Shown piece by piece: positions 17,244 through 26,207 of a stretch of DNA of 64,000 bases (positions are counted from its first letter, which is position 1; each line of letters starts with the position of its first letter). The notes beneath the pieces were generated by a model. It was given only the letters and a program-made list of their open reading frames with translations. It had not been told where the DNA came from and did not search any database. Both the position numbers and the translations under genes were made by a program. The DNA is from JBCCMA01 sp045107005. GTDB taxonomy: Bacteria > Pseudomonadota > Gammaproteobacteria > Steroidobacterales > JBCCMA01. Location of the stretch: NCBI GenBank assembly GCA_045107005.1, contig JBGCFP010000003.1, positions 1 through 64,000 of the forward strand. Reading direction: 5' to 3'.

Positions 17244-19778
17244 TTAGTCGACCGTGACGCATTCGGCGGGCGGTGTCGGTCCGTCGGGCACGCAATCCGT
17301 GCGAGTGCCGTACGACCAGCCTGAACCGCCACGGCCAATGTAGACAGTGCCGAACTCCTCTTTGCTGGCATCAATGGCCCGAATCGAGTCGAGGCTGGAC
17401 GCCGGGAAGGTTGCGATCCGAGAGAAATTCGCCCCGTTGTTCACCGAGCGCCAGATTCCGTATTGGCCGGCGTTCAGGCCGGCGGCGTAGATTGTCGCGT
17501 AGTTGTTGCCCGGCGCCGGTTTGCCAAAACCGATGGCCGAGACCCTGGTCAACGTGCCCACCGTTGTCCAGGTCGCGCCGCCGTCTACGCTGCGCAGCAA
17601 CGGCGCATCAATGCCGTTGAGCGGACCGGCGCTGAAAAACAAGTGGCCCGCTTCACCGGGTACGGAGCGCAACTGCGCGTTGAAACGCGAGAACGGTGAC
17701 AGCTCTCCATTAAAGCGCTGGGTCCAGGTTTGCCCGCCGTCGACAGTGCGCCACAGCCCGGCCGAGATAGCCGCATCGGTGCTGCCGCTGTGATAGTAGT
17801 AAAACGTGGCGCCCAACACGCGATCCGCGGCCAGATGTTTGCGGTCGAGGAAGTTCGCAAAGTGCGAACCGGGCGCCGCGGCAAATTCCCCGGGCAGCAC
17901 AACTCGCGACCAAGTGACACCGCGATCCAGAGTGTAAAAAGGCGAGCGATTGAACGTGGGTGCCCAGACGATGTTGTCCGGGTCGTCAGCAGCCACCGCG
18001 ATGCTGCCGAAACTCATACGCCAGGGATCGTTCGCGTCGGCCTGGGGCGGTGTGGGCAACGTGGCGAATTTCGTCCACGTGCGTCCACCGTCCTCGCTAT
18101 AGCCCGCCTGCACCGCATCGCCGTCGGCCGAACAGCAGAAGCGATGATCGCTGGTGTTTGAGATGACGAAGCCGCTCTGCGCCGGTGTCCATTCGAGTTG
18201 CCAGGTGCTGTTGAATCGGCGTGACGGGCCGTGAGTGAGTGGGAAAACCTCTGGGTCTTCGGACACGCGCAAACCAAAGTCCCACCCGCCGAGTATGGGT
18301 TTTTGACCGGGCGGCACGATGACGTCGTTGGCCACCAGTTGTTCGATGCCGCGCGATTGCACGGTCCAGTCCACCGAGTTCGCACTGTCGGTCACGTCGG
18401 CGAACCAGAACCCGATGCCGTTGGTCAGCAGCAGCCGATTGGGGACCACCGGGTCAAACTGAACGTTGGAGACGGAGAAAAAGTTGTCGCTGATCCACGT
18501 TAGCCAGGGTGATTCGCCGGGCTGAGTATTGGCACTGCGGGCCAACTCGATGAAGGTTTCGCCGCCGTCCACGCTGCGGGCGTTGTCGCCGTTGATATTG
18601 AATACATAGAGCGCGTCGGTTGTTGGATTGACCGCAACGCTGCCGTATTCGAACGGCCGTGATGGCAGTCGATCGGTGAGCTCAGTCCATGCGCCGCTGG
18701 CGTAACGCCATACGCCGTCGAGACCGGCAATAAACAAGCTCCCGTCGCTGTCAAAGCTGCCGTCACGGGCACTGACCGGTGCGTCGCCGGCGCCGTTCGG
18801 CAGAGGACTAAACGTCTGGCCTCCGTCGACGCTGCGAAAAAAGCCGTTGCCAAATGACATGGCGTAGAGCGTTTGCGAATTCGACGGCACTCCGAAAACC
18901 AGAACGTCTGCGCTTTGAATGCCGTCGGTCAAGGCATCCTGATCGACCGGCAGCGGTAGTCCGCTCGCCGTCGACCAGTTGGCGCCACCGTCTGTGGTGC
19001 GCAGCAGGCCGTCACGCACCGTGCCGAACCACACGGTATCGGGATCGGTGGGGCTGACGCGCAGGATCGGGTTCCACTGGCGATAATCATCATTGGGCTC
19101 CATGTAAATGCCCTCCAGTGCCGTGCGTTGCCACGAGTCGCCGCGGTCGTCCGTGCGATACACCCGTCCGGCCAGAGCCATATAGATTCGGTTCGCGTCG
19201 GACGGTGCGACGGCAATAGCTTCCACGCCGACATCGAGCACTTCTGGGACCAGGTCCGCCGCGGGCATTGAACGGGTGCTCACGATCAGCGACCAGATGC
19301 CGTTGTCGAGTCGATACGCGCCGTAAGTATCAGCGCGCACGACGCGCGTGCTACCCGTGGCATCGGCGCTGAAGCCTGTCAACATCCCGCCGGCACCGAC
19401 TTGCACGGGTCGCCACTCGAAGCGCTCGGTTTGCGCACCCGGTCCGGGTGCGGCAAAGAAGAATTGGCGCAGGATGCCAAGATCGACCACGTTCACCACG
19501 CCGTCGCCGGTCAGATCGGCAACCGGGTCGTCGGAAAAGAAACGGCTGCGCAGGATGCCAAGATCGACCACATTGATCGTGCCATTGTTATCCAGATCGG
19601 GGTCGCAACGGTTGCCGAAACCGTCGTTGTCCGCGTCGAGCTGAGAGGCATTGGCGAGAAATGCGCAGTTGTCGTTTTGGTCATCGAAGCCGTCGCCATC
19701 GCTGTCCGCCGCAAAGCACGAGGGCGCGCAAAAGAAACCAAGCGCCATCCACGCGGTCCACTGAGTAGCTGAAATCAT
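17244..19778 (-). CDS. Secreted Asp-box (BNR) propeller protein with N-terminal TSP3/dockerin-like module
   Basis: An 844-residue exported protein. After the signal peptide MISATQWTAWMALGFFC comes, unusually at the N-terminus (residues 24-115), a thrombospondin type 3 repeat DSDGDGFDDQNDNC and two dockerin-like loops ending AAPGPGA. The rest carries many Asp-box repeats of the S-x-D-x-G-x-x-W type (DDRGDSWQRT, TTDGGANWST, SVDGGQTFSP, SEDGGRTWTK, TVDGGQTWTQ, SVDGGATWTT), as in sortilin-like and glycosidase propellers. No glycosidase acid/base motif was recognised, so enzymatic activity is not claimed. AAGGGG lies upstream of the chosen ATG; an earlier in-frame ATG would add 20 residues before the signal peptide. 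Confidence 0.85.
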   Translation of the reverse strand: MISATQWTAWMALGFFCAPSCFAADSDGDGFDDQNDNCAFLANASQLDADNDGFGNRCDPDLDNNGTINVVDLGILRSRFFSDDPVADLTGDGVVNVVDLGILRQFFFAAPGPGAQTERFEWRPVQVGAGGMLTGFSADATGSTRVVRADTYGAYRLDNGIWSLIVSTRSMPAADLVPEVLDVGVEAIAVAPSDANRIYMALAGRVYRTDDRGDSWQRTALEGIYMEPNDDYRQWNPILRVSPTDPDTVWFGTVRDGLLRTTDGGANWSTASGLPLPVDQDALTDGIQSADVLVFGVPSNSQTLYAMSFGNGFFRSVDGGQTFSPLPNGAGDAPVSARDGSFDSDGSLFIAGLDGVWRYASGAWTELTDRLPSRPFEYGSVAVNPTTDALYVFNINGDNARSVDGGETFIELARSANTQPGESPWLTWISDNFFSVSNVQFDPVVPNRLLLTNGIGFWFADVTDSANSVDWTVQSRGIEQLVANDVIVPPGQKPILGGWDFGLRVSEDPEVFPLTHGPSRRFNSTWQLEWTPAQSGFVISNTSDHRFCCSADGDAVQAGYSEDGGRTWTKFATLPTPPQADANDPWRMSFGSIAVAADDPDNIVWAPTFNRSPFYTLDRGVTWSRVVLPGEFAAAPGSHFANFLDRKHLAADRVLGATFYYYHSGSTDAAISAGLWRTVDGGQTWTQRFNGELSPFSRFNAQLRSVPGEAGHLFFSAGPLNGIDAPLLRSVDGGATWTTVGTLTRVSAIGFGKPAPGNNYATIYAAGLNAGQYGIWRSVNNGANFSRIATFPASSLDSIRAIDASKEEFGTVYIGRGGSGWSYGTRTDCVPDGPTPPAECVTVD

Positions 19779-20017
19779 CGGAAATACCCCTTGCGACCGT
19801 GCTGGTCGCGAAAATTTGACGGATTGGGGTAGATGCACGCCACGTTGTGCGCAGTGGCCGTTTCCCGGCTCATGTCGCGGAGTCTAGAGGGCGACAGGCG
19901 CGGCAATTGTATCCATTCGTTTCCAGACGACGTGATTCGTTAGACTGTGGTTTCTACGCGAGCGTAGACTTCACGGTGACGAGAAGAGATCGAGATCATC
20001 ACCCAGGAGTAATGAAG

Positions 20018-20560
20018 ATGCGAGCATTGATACTTATGGCAGCGGCTTGGTTGGCAGCGCCGACGTTTGCCTGCGAAAGCCCGCTATTGGACCAGGATTT
20101 TCGCAAACTGGCGTCAGAGGATTCGGTGAACCTGTGCAAGGAGTACGCGGGCAAAGTGGTACTCGTGGTCAACACCGCGTCGAAGTGTGGTAACACACCG
20201 CAGTATGACGGACTCGAGAAGTTGTACCAGGAATACGGTGAAGACGGCCTGGTTGTTTTGGGTTTTCCGAGCAACGATTTTTTCGGCCAGGAGCCGGGTA
20301 CCGAGGACGAGGTCAAGGAATTTTGTCGCCTGACTTACGACATCAAGTTTCCGATGTTCGAGAAAGTGACCGTGAAGGAAGAGGCCGCGCATCCGTTTTT
20401 CAAGCGGCTTGCCTCCGCGTCGGGTACTTACCCAACGTGGAATTTTCACAAGTTTCTGATCGGGCGTGACGGCAAGTTGGTGAGCGAGTTCAGTCCGCGC
20501 ACCAAGCCCTACGACAAGAAAGTGGTTGCCGCGATCAAAGGCGCGCTGGCCGATTCCTGA
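20018..20560 (+). CDS. Periplasmic glutathione-peroxidase-family thiol peroxidase
   Basis: Reduces hydrogen or lipid peroxides with a cysteine in place of selenocysteine; 180 residues with signal MRALILMAAAWLAAPTFA. The catalytic tetrad is complete: Cys57 in NTASKCGNTPQYDGLE, Gln91 in FPSNDFFGQEPG, Trp141 and Asn142 in YPTWNFHKFLIG. Of two nearby ATGs, the second has the better distance (8 bases) to GGAG. Export suggests protection of the envelope, with thioredoxin-like proteins rather than glutathione as likely donor (family knowledge, not seen here). Its stop overlaps the next gene's start (TGATG). Confidence 0.93.
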   Translation: MRALILMAAAWLAAPTFACESPLLDQDFRKLASEDSVNLCKEYAGKVVLVVNTASKCGNTPQYDGLEKLYQEYGEDGLVVLGFPSNDFFGQEPGTEDEVKEFCRLTYDIKFPMFEKVTVKEEAAHPFFKRLASASGTYPTWNFHKFLIGRDGKLVSEFSPRTKPYDKKVVAAIKGALADS

Positions 20561-21024
20561 TGCTCAAGCGCTGGCTGCAACAGCTCGGCGACGTGATGAC
20601 GTCGCCAAGTACCGAAGCGGTTGATGCCCCGCAGCGCGAGCACGCGCTGCGGGTGGCGACTGCTGCACTGATGGTCGACGTCGCTCGCGCCGATCATCAG
20701 TTCGATGAAACCGAACTCGCGCTGATGCTGAAGTTGATGGCCGAACGCTTCGAACTCAGTGACGACGAGACTCAAGCGCTTGCCAATACCGCGCAAGCGG
20801 CAGCGCAGGATGCTGTGTCGGTCTATGAATTCACCCAGCAGTTGCACGAGCATTTGAGCGACGATGAAAAAGCGGCGATCGTTGGGCTACTGTGGCAGGT
20901 GGCCTACGCCGACGGACAACTCGACAAATATGAAAACTCGCTGGTGCTGAAAATCAGTGACCTGTTGTTTGTGTCGCGTGGGCTAGTGATGCGTCTCAAG
21001 CACGATGCGGCCAGCGCGGGCTAG
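20560..21024 (+). CDS. TerB-like tellurite-resistance domain protein
   Basis: A 154-residue, all-helical cytoplasmic protein. It has two acidic Asp/Glu motifs typical of the TerB/DjlA-like fold: ATAALMVDVARADHQFDETE near residue 36 and GLLWQVAYADGQLDKYEN near residue 107. In TerB such residues bind metal. Translationally coupled to the peroxidase (TGATG), which suggests a joint stress response. No other ter genes are present, so tellurite resistance itself should not be inferred. Confidence 0.8.
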   Translation: MLKRWLQQLGDVMTSPSTEAVDAPQREHALRVATAALMVDVARADHQFDETELALMLKLMAERFELSDDETQALANTAQAAAQDAVSVYEFTQQLHEHLSDDEKAAIVGLLWQVAYADGQLDKYENSLVLKISDLLFVSRGLVMRLKHDAASAG

Positions 21025-21026
21025 TC

Positions 21027-23054
21027 TCACTCAATCTCCACCCGAAACCGAAACTCCACCGTGCTGCCCGCTGCCATAGCGCCGCCGGGGGTGATTCGAA
21101 TGGCGTCAACGGCGGCGTCGGCACCGCTCGACGGAGCGTACAGATAGGTCGAGCCACCGGTGTTGGAAAACGCCAGGTCACTCGCTACCAGCGTGAGACC
21201 GCTTGCCGGCGAATCGTCGACGAAACGCACCGACAGTCCGCCGGTCAGTGGGTCATTGATAAAGCTTGTGTTGTCCGGCAACACATCGGTAAGCGTCACC
21301 GTGCCACTGTCGATGCTCGCCGCACCGGGGTTGGTAATGGCGATGGTGTACTCGACGACGGCGCCGGGAAGCGCGTGCGCGTTGCCGGTTCCGACGATCG
21401 GATCGGAAATCACGCTTGCGGTTTTCGTGGCGACCAGGGGTTCACTGCATTCAAAGCCTGAAGACACCCCGGGGATGTCCAGCTCGCTGATGCTGATGCG
21501 TTGGCCGCTGCTGCCGGCCGTCGCGCCATAGTTGGACGTAAACGGCGCCGGATTGCCGTCGGTCGTGCCCGGTGCGCCGCCCAGAACAGAGGTGCTCGTC
21601 GCGCTCAAAGCGGCGTTAAGGGCGGCTAAGCCACCACCGCCGCCGCCGCCGGGTCCGTGCGGTGAGCTGTTGCCATTGGTGCCGCCGTCACCGCCGCGCA
21701 CGCGCACCGTGACGGACGCGCCGCTGGCGTCCGCCGCTGCCAGTAGCACAGCGCCGCCACCGCCGCCGCCGCCGCTGCCATCATTGCCGACGGTCTGATT
21801 GGCGGTCTCACCGTCAGCCAGAATTTCGCCGTTGCCCACCACGGTTGCCGCACGCACGATGACCACTCCGCCACCGCGGGCGCCGCTGCTGGCCGGGCCA
21901 CCTGCGGGTGTGCCGGTCGCGTTGTTTGTCGTGCCAGCGCCGCCGCCGCCACCGGGTACCAAACGATCCACGCTCATGCTGGTCACGCCCGCGCCGCCGA
22001 AGCCACCGGTTTGCGCGCACACGGACGGTCCGCCCGGGCACCAGGCATAGCCCCCGACGCCACCGTCGCCAAAACCGGCACCACCGCCACCACCGGTGTT
22101 TTGATCGTTGCTCGACGGGTTGCCATCGGTGCCACCACCGCCGGCGTTGCCCGGTGCGCCGCGGGCAAAGCTGCCGTTGGGATAGCCTTCAACCAGATTG
22201 TCGATGACGCTGCCGTTGTCGAACATCAATCGGGGGCTACCGGCAATGCCTTCGCCTTTGGCACCGTTCGCGCCGTTGGAAAAGGGGGTTCGATAATCGG
22301 TGCTCGCGCCGCTGCCCGTGGTCGAGCTGCGTCCACCGCCACCGCGAAATCCGCTGGCGGAAACGTCGATGCGTTGACCATTAAGATCAAGTGTGTCGGC
22401 GATGTCGAGCGCCACTACGCCACCGCTGCTGCCGTTCCAAACGGTTGCGGTCAGCGTGCCGGTCAGCGTGAGATTACTGAACTGAGGTACGCGCACCACC
22501 TGGAAACCGCGCTGTCCGCGAGTGCCAGTAGCGCTCTGCGTGCTGTAGTCGAACTGCGTTGGGGAAGCTAGCGTCAGTGTGCCGCCGCCAAGCCCAACGG
22601 CGTTCGTCGCACGGGCAAATTCGAAGCGGCCTGAGCGACGCAGATTGGTCGAGCCGCTGGCTGGGTCACCGCCTGCACCGTCGCCGTAGCTGCTGGTGTT
22701 GTCGCGATTGATGTTGGCGTCCTGCATCTGAATCACCAGAACCAGATCGCCCGCGCTGATGGTGGCGCTGGCACCGCGCGCGCTGCCAAGGGTTAGCGAT
22801 GAGGTACCCGCTCCCGGGTTGGTAGTGCCGGGCCAGTAAGTATTGACGATGCCGGATAACGCGGCCGGGCCGTCGTTGCCGGGTATGCCGCACTGCTGCG
22901 CTTGGGCGACGCCACTAGTAATCAGCGCGCACGCCAGCGCGAACGCGTTGATCACGCGCGCGAGGACGCTGTGCCGCTGGCCTGATCCTTGGCCAAACGC
23001 AAGATGAATCAGCAGCTTGCACATGACGTGAAGAATACGGAAGAAGGATTGCAC
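21027..23054 (-). CDS. Glycine-rich surface protein with C-terminal DUF11 domain
   Basis: A 675-residue exported protein; the hydrophobic stretch VINAFALACALITSGVAQA and QQCG mark the signal peptide. Residues about 55-500 hold a beta-helix-like region (GGVVALDIADTLDLNGQRID) studded with Gly runs (GGGGGAGFGDGGVGG, GSGGGGGGGAVLLAAA), typical of parallel beta or adhesin-like surface proteins. From about residue 545 a DUF11-type domain follows: VEYTIAITNPGAASIDSG and VTLTDVLPDNTSFIND. The start is a GTG without a clear ribosome site; an in-frame ATG ten codons in is an alternative. It lacks the TSP3/dockerin-like module of its neighbours. Function unknown. Confidence 0.75.
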   Translation of the reverse strand: MQSFFRILHVMCKLLIHLAFGQGSGQRHSVLARVINAFALACALITSGVAQAQQCGIPGNDGPAALSGIVNTYWPGTTNPGAGTSSLTLGSARGASATISAGDLVLVIQMQDANINRDNTSSYGDGAGGDPASGSTNLRRSGRFEFARATNAVGLGGGTLTLASPTQFDYSTQSATGTRGQRGFQVVRVPQFSNLTLTGTLTATVWNGSSGGVVALDIADTLDLNGQRIDVSASGFRGGGGRSSTTGSGASTDYRTPFSNGANGAKGEGIAGSPRLMFDNGSVIDNLVEGYPNGSFARGAPGNAGGGGTDGNPSSNDQNTGGGGGAGFGDGGVGGYAWCPGGPSVCAQTGGFGGAGVTSMSVDRLVPGGGGGAGTTNNATGTPAGGPASSGARGGGVVIVRAATVVGNGEILADGETANQTVGNDGSGGGGGGGAVLLAAADASGASVTVRVRGGDGGTNGNSSPHGPGGGGGGGLAALNAALSATSTSVLGGAPGTTDGNPAPFTSNYGATAGSSGQRISISELDIPGVSSGFECSEPLVATKTASVISDPIVGTGNAHALPGAVVEYTIAITNPGAASIDSGTVTLTDVLPDNTSFINDPLTGGLSVRFVDDSPASGLTLVASDLAFSNTGGSTYLYAPSSGADAAVDAIRITPGGAMAAGSTVEFRFRVEIE

Positions 23055-23392
23055 GCGATGTTAAGTCAATCACAGCTCGAGCAACTCAGCGCAAAGAAGC
23101 GCGTTAATCGCGGTCAAAGTGGGTTATGACATAACGGCCTCGACGCGTGCGCATGCAACGTTCGCGCTTCCTCGCACCAGCGCTCGGCGTGGTTTAATTG
23201 CCGGGGAGTTCACGCTACCGGTCTGTCAGGACTTGAACGGTATCCAGCCCCAGACCGACTGCCATTTTCCGTTGGGGTATCAGAAGTCGTTCTAAACCAG
23301 CTCACAACGGCATATTATGTAAGGCTATCTACCCGCCCGCCGGCTCACTGTCGGGTGGACGCCTGTCTACATTCTTTTCATGGGGACGTGCC
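23055..23392. other. Intergenic region with possible promoter for the molybdenum hydroxylase
   Basis: 338 bases between divergently transcribed genes, with no open frame I would defend. On the plus strand a TATTAT at 23313-23318 lies 17 bases after TTCTAA, a weak sigma-70-like pair about 75 bases before the hydroxylase start. Nothing else stands out. Confidence 0.35.
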
Positions 23393-25708
23393 GTGTTTTT
23401 GGATCTTGAGAAACAGTGGTCTGAGGTGTCGCAGATACCGCTGACAAAAATGAATCGGCGTCAGTTTGTCGGCCGCACGGCGGCGGGCGCATTGTTGCTT
23501 GGCGTGCCTTTGAGCGCGCCGCGGGCGGATGATCATGAAGAAGTCGAGAAGACCCTTGAAAATATGCAGGGTGGGGATGCAACGCCATCGTTGTTTATCG
23601 CGCTGCACCCCGACGGGCAGGTCGATCTGACTTGTCATCGTTCTGAGATGGGGCAGCAAAGCTGGACGTCGATGGCGCAGCTGATTGCCGAGGAACTCGA
23701 AGCGGATTTCAGTCGCGTCAACATCGTGCAAGCCATTGGTCATCCGCGCTATGGCGATCAAAACACTGACGGTTCACGCTCCGTGCGCTACAACTTTACG
23801 CGTTTGCGCACCGCGGGTGCGGCGATGCGACTGATGCTTGAACGAGCCGCGGCGGAACATTTTGGTGTCGAGAGTGGCTGTACCGCGAACGACCACTACG
23901 TTGTGCACACGGCCAGCGGGCGGCGCGTGAGTTTCGGCGAGCTTGCAGAGCGTGCGTCCGGGCAAGCCATCCCGTCGCTATCTGAGGTCAAGCTTAAGAC
24001 GCGCGACCAGTGGCGCTACATTGGCAAGCCCACGCCTTCCCTAACGGTGCCAAAGATCACGCGCGGTCAGGGCGAGTTTGGTATCGATGTTCAGTTGCCA
24101 GACATGGTGCACGCTGTCATCGCGCGTCCGCCGCAGGTGCTCGGTAAGCCGGGCAAAGTTGACGATGCGAAAAGTCGCGACGTGCCGGGTTTTCTGCGCA
24201 CGGTGCGTTTGCCTGACGCGAGTGAGCCGGTCGCGTTCAAACCGCTTGGCGGAATTGCCGTGGTCGCGAAAGACACCTATGCCGCGATTGCCGCGCGTCG
24301 CGTGTTGAGCGTGGAGTGGGACACCGGACCCAACGCGCAGTACGATTCGGCCGATTTTGAAAAAGCCATGACCGCGACGGCGCGCCAGCCCGGCGCGGTA
24401 AAACTCAATCGCGGTGATGCGAATAAGGCGCTGGAGTCGGCCACGCGATCCGTGACCGCCGAGTACTACGCGCCGCATTTGGCGCAAGCGCCCATGGAGC
24501 CGCCTGTCGCCACCGCGCGCTGGGAGGGCAACAAGGTCGAGTGTTGGGCGTGCACGCAAACACCGCAGGCCTCGCGTCGCACTGTGGCACAAGTGTGCGG
24601 CGTACCCGAAGACAACGTGACCATCAATGTGACCTGGCTGGGTGGCGGGTTCGGGCGCAAATCCAAACCTGACTACGTGGTGGAGGCGGCGCTGATCGCT
24701 CGTGAGATCGGGCAACCGGTCAAAGTCACGTGGACGCGAGAGGACGATTTGCAGCACGGCTACTTTCATTCGGTCAGCGCGCAGCGCTTCGACGCGGCAC
24801 TGGATGATGACGGTCGCTGCACGGCGCTGCGTCATCGCACCGTGTTTCCGCCGATTCCGTCAACCTTCGCGGCGGGTGCCGACGATCCGTCGTGGGGTGA
24901 ACTCGGGCTCGGCGCGACGGACAATCCCTTTGCGGTACCAAACTTGCGTCTTGAGAGCGGACGCGCCAAAGCGCACGTGCGCATTGGTTGGCTGCGTGCG
25001 GTGGCGAATGTCTACCACGCGTTTGGTGTGCAGAGTTTCGCGTCCGAGCTGGCAGCAGAGGCCGGTCGCGATCCGCGCGACTATCTGCTCGAACTGATCG
25101 GTCCGGATCGCTTGATTGATCCCAATAACGAAGGTGCCGAGTACAGCAACTACGGCAGTCCGATGGCGGACTATCCGATCGACACGGCTCGACTCAAGCA
25201 TGTCGCGCGCAAGGCGTCGGACATGGCGAACTGGGGGCGCGAGCTGCCTGAGGGTCACGGGCTGGGTATTGCCGTGCATCGCTCGTTTGTCTCTTACGTC
25301 GCGACTGTCGTGGAAGTAGCTGTTACGAAAGACGGTGCGCTCACCATCCCCGGCGTGTGGTCGGCGATTGATGCCGGTACCGTGGTTAACACTCGGCACA
25401 CTGAATCGCAGGTGGAGGGTGGCACGCTGTACGGTTTGTCCAACGCGCTCTACGGTGAGATGACAGCGAAAGACGGCGCGATCGTCCAGGCAAATTTCCC
25501 CGCGTGGCGCATCATGCGCATGAACGAAGCGCCACGGCGAATGCAAGTGCACATCGTTGAATCCGATGCGCCACCGGGAGGCGTGGGCGAGCCGCCGACG
25601 CCGCCCGCTGCACCGGCACTGGCCAACGCGATATTTGCCGCGACTGGTGTTCGCTATCGTCGTTTACCAATCATGGGTGCCAGCGCGACCACGCTGCCGC
25701 GCGCTTAA
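23393..25708 (+). CDS. Molybdopterin-binding subunit of a Tat-exported aldehyde/isoquinoline-type dehydrogenase
   Basis: Large subunit (771 residues from the GTG, 752 from the in-frame ATG at 23450) of the xanthine oxidase family, IorB-like. The N-terminus MNRRQFVGRTAAGALLLG is a twin-arginine signal, so the folded Mo enzyme should act in the periplasm. Molybdopterin contacts are seen in GGGFGRKSKPDYVVEA and WLRAVANVYHAFGVQSF. The conserved catalytic glutamate is in GGVGEPPTPPAAPALANAI near the C-terminus. GGGGA precedes the GTG. It lies immediately before its 2Fe-2S partner, the reverse of the usual small-then-large order. No cytochrome subunit or XdhC-type chaperone is adjacent. Substrate unknown. 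Confidence 0.88.
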   Translation: MFLDLEKQWSEVSQIPLTKMNRRQFVGRTAAGALLLGVPLSAPRADDHEEVEKTLENMQGGDATPSLFIALHPDGQVDLTCHRSEMGQQSWTSMAQLIAEELEADFSRVNIVQAIGHPRYGDQNTDGSRSVRYNFTRLRTAGAAMRLMLERAAAEHFGVESGCTANDHYVVHTASGRRVSFGELAERASGQAIPSLSEVKLKTRDQWRYIGKPTPSLTVPKITRGQGEFGIDVQLPDMVHAVIARPPQVLGKPGKVDDAKSRDVPGFLRTVRLPDASEPVAFKPLGGIAVVAKDTYAAIAARRVLSVEWDTGPNAQYDSADFEKAMTATARQPGAVKLNRGDANKALESATRSVTAEYYAPHLAQAPMEPPVATARWEGNKVECWACTQTPQASRRTVAQVCGVPEDNVTINVTWLGGGFGRKSKPDYVVEAALIAREIGQPVKVTWTREDDLQHGYFHSVSAQRFDAALDDDGRCTALRHRTVFPPIPSTFAAGADDPSWGELGLGATDNPFAVPNLRLESGRAKAHVRIGWLRAVANVYHAFGVQSFASELAAEAGRDPRDYLLELIGPDRLIDPNNEGAEYSNYGSPMADYPIDTARLKHVARKASDMANWGRELPEGHGLGIAVHRSFVSYVATVVEVAVTKDGALTIPGVWSAIDAGTVVNTRHTESQVEGGTLYGLSNALYGEMTAKDGAIVQANFPAWRIMRMNEAPRRMQVHIVESDAPPGGVGEPPTPPAAPALANAIFAATGVRYRRLPIMGASATTLPRA

Positions 25709-25723
25709 GGGAGCATCACGAAC

Positions 25724-26179
25724 ATGGCCATCAAACTCAACATCAACGGTGTCGACAAGGACATCGACGCTGCGCCGCAAACGCCTCTTCTTTGGGTGCT
25801 GCGCGATCATCTTGGCATGACCGGAACCAAGTTTGGCTGCGGCGTCGCGCAGTGCGGCGCGTGCACCGTGCACGTCGACGGCGCGCCGACGCGCTCCTGC
25901 GTGCTGCCGCACGATTCCCTGGCCGGACGCAAAATCACGACCATTGAAGGGCTCGATGGTGCGGAGGCTGATGCCGTGCGCAACGCCTGGGAGAGCATTG
26001 ACGTACCGCAGTGTGGTTACTGCCAGTCGGGTCAGATTATGTCTGCCACGGCGCTGTTAAAAAACACGCCCAAGCCAACGGACGACGACATTGATCGCGA
26101 CATGAGCGGCAATTTGTGCCGCTGCGCAACCTATATGCGCATCCGGCGTGCGATCAAGGATGCGGCGGAAGAGTTGTAG
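25724..26179 (+). CDS. 2Fe-2S subunit of the molybdenum hydroxylase
   Basis: Electron-transfer subunit of 151 residues with both clusters complete. The plant-ferredoxin-type cluster has Cys39, Cys44, Cys47 and Cys59 (FGCGVAQCGACTVHVDG). The helical cluster has Cys97, Cys100, Cys132 and Cys134 (QCGYCQSGQIM and NLCRCATYMRI). It starts 15 bases after the large subunit and has no signal peptide of its own, so it is presumably co-exported by hitchhiking on the large subunit's Tat signal. A membrane or cytochrome acceptor is not encoded next to it. Confidence 0.93.
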   Translation: MAIKLNINGVDKDIDAAPQTPLLWVLRDHLGMTGTKFGCGVAQCGACTVHVDGAPTRSCVLPHDSLAGRKITTIEGLDGAEADAVRNAWESIDVPQCGYCQSGQIMSATALLKNTPKPTDDDIDRDMSGNLCRCATYMRIRRAIKDAAEEL

Positions 26180-26207
26180 CGATAGCTGTTCAGCGTTGGC
26201 GCGTTGT

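Noticed and set aside
17244..19778. Asp-box protein considered as a sialidase or xyloglucanase
   Set aside because: Only Asp-box repeats are recognisable; no catalytic Arg triad, Tyr/Glu or paired Asp could be identified.
21640..22150. GCC/CCG-rich simple-sequence tract considered as a DNA repeat element
   Set aside because: It is the reverse complement of glycine codons in the Gly-rich surface protein and keeps the reading frame.
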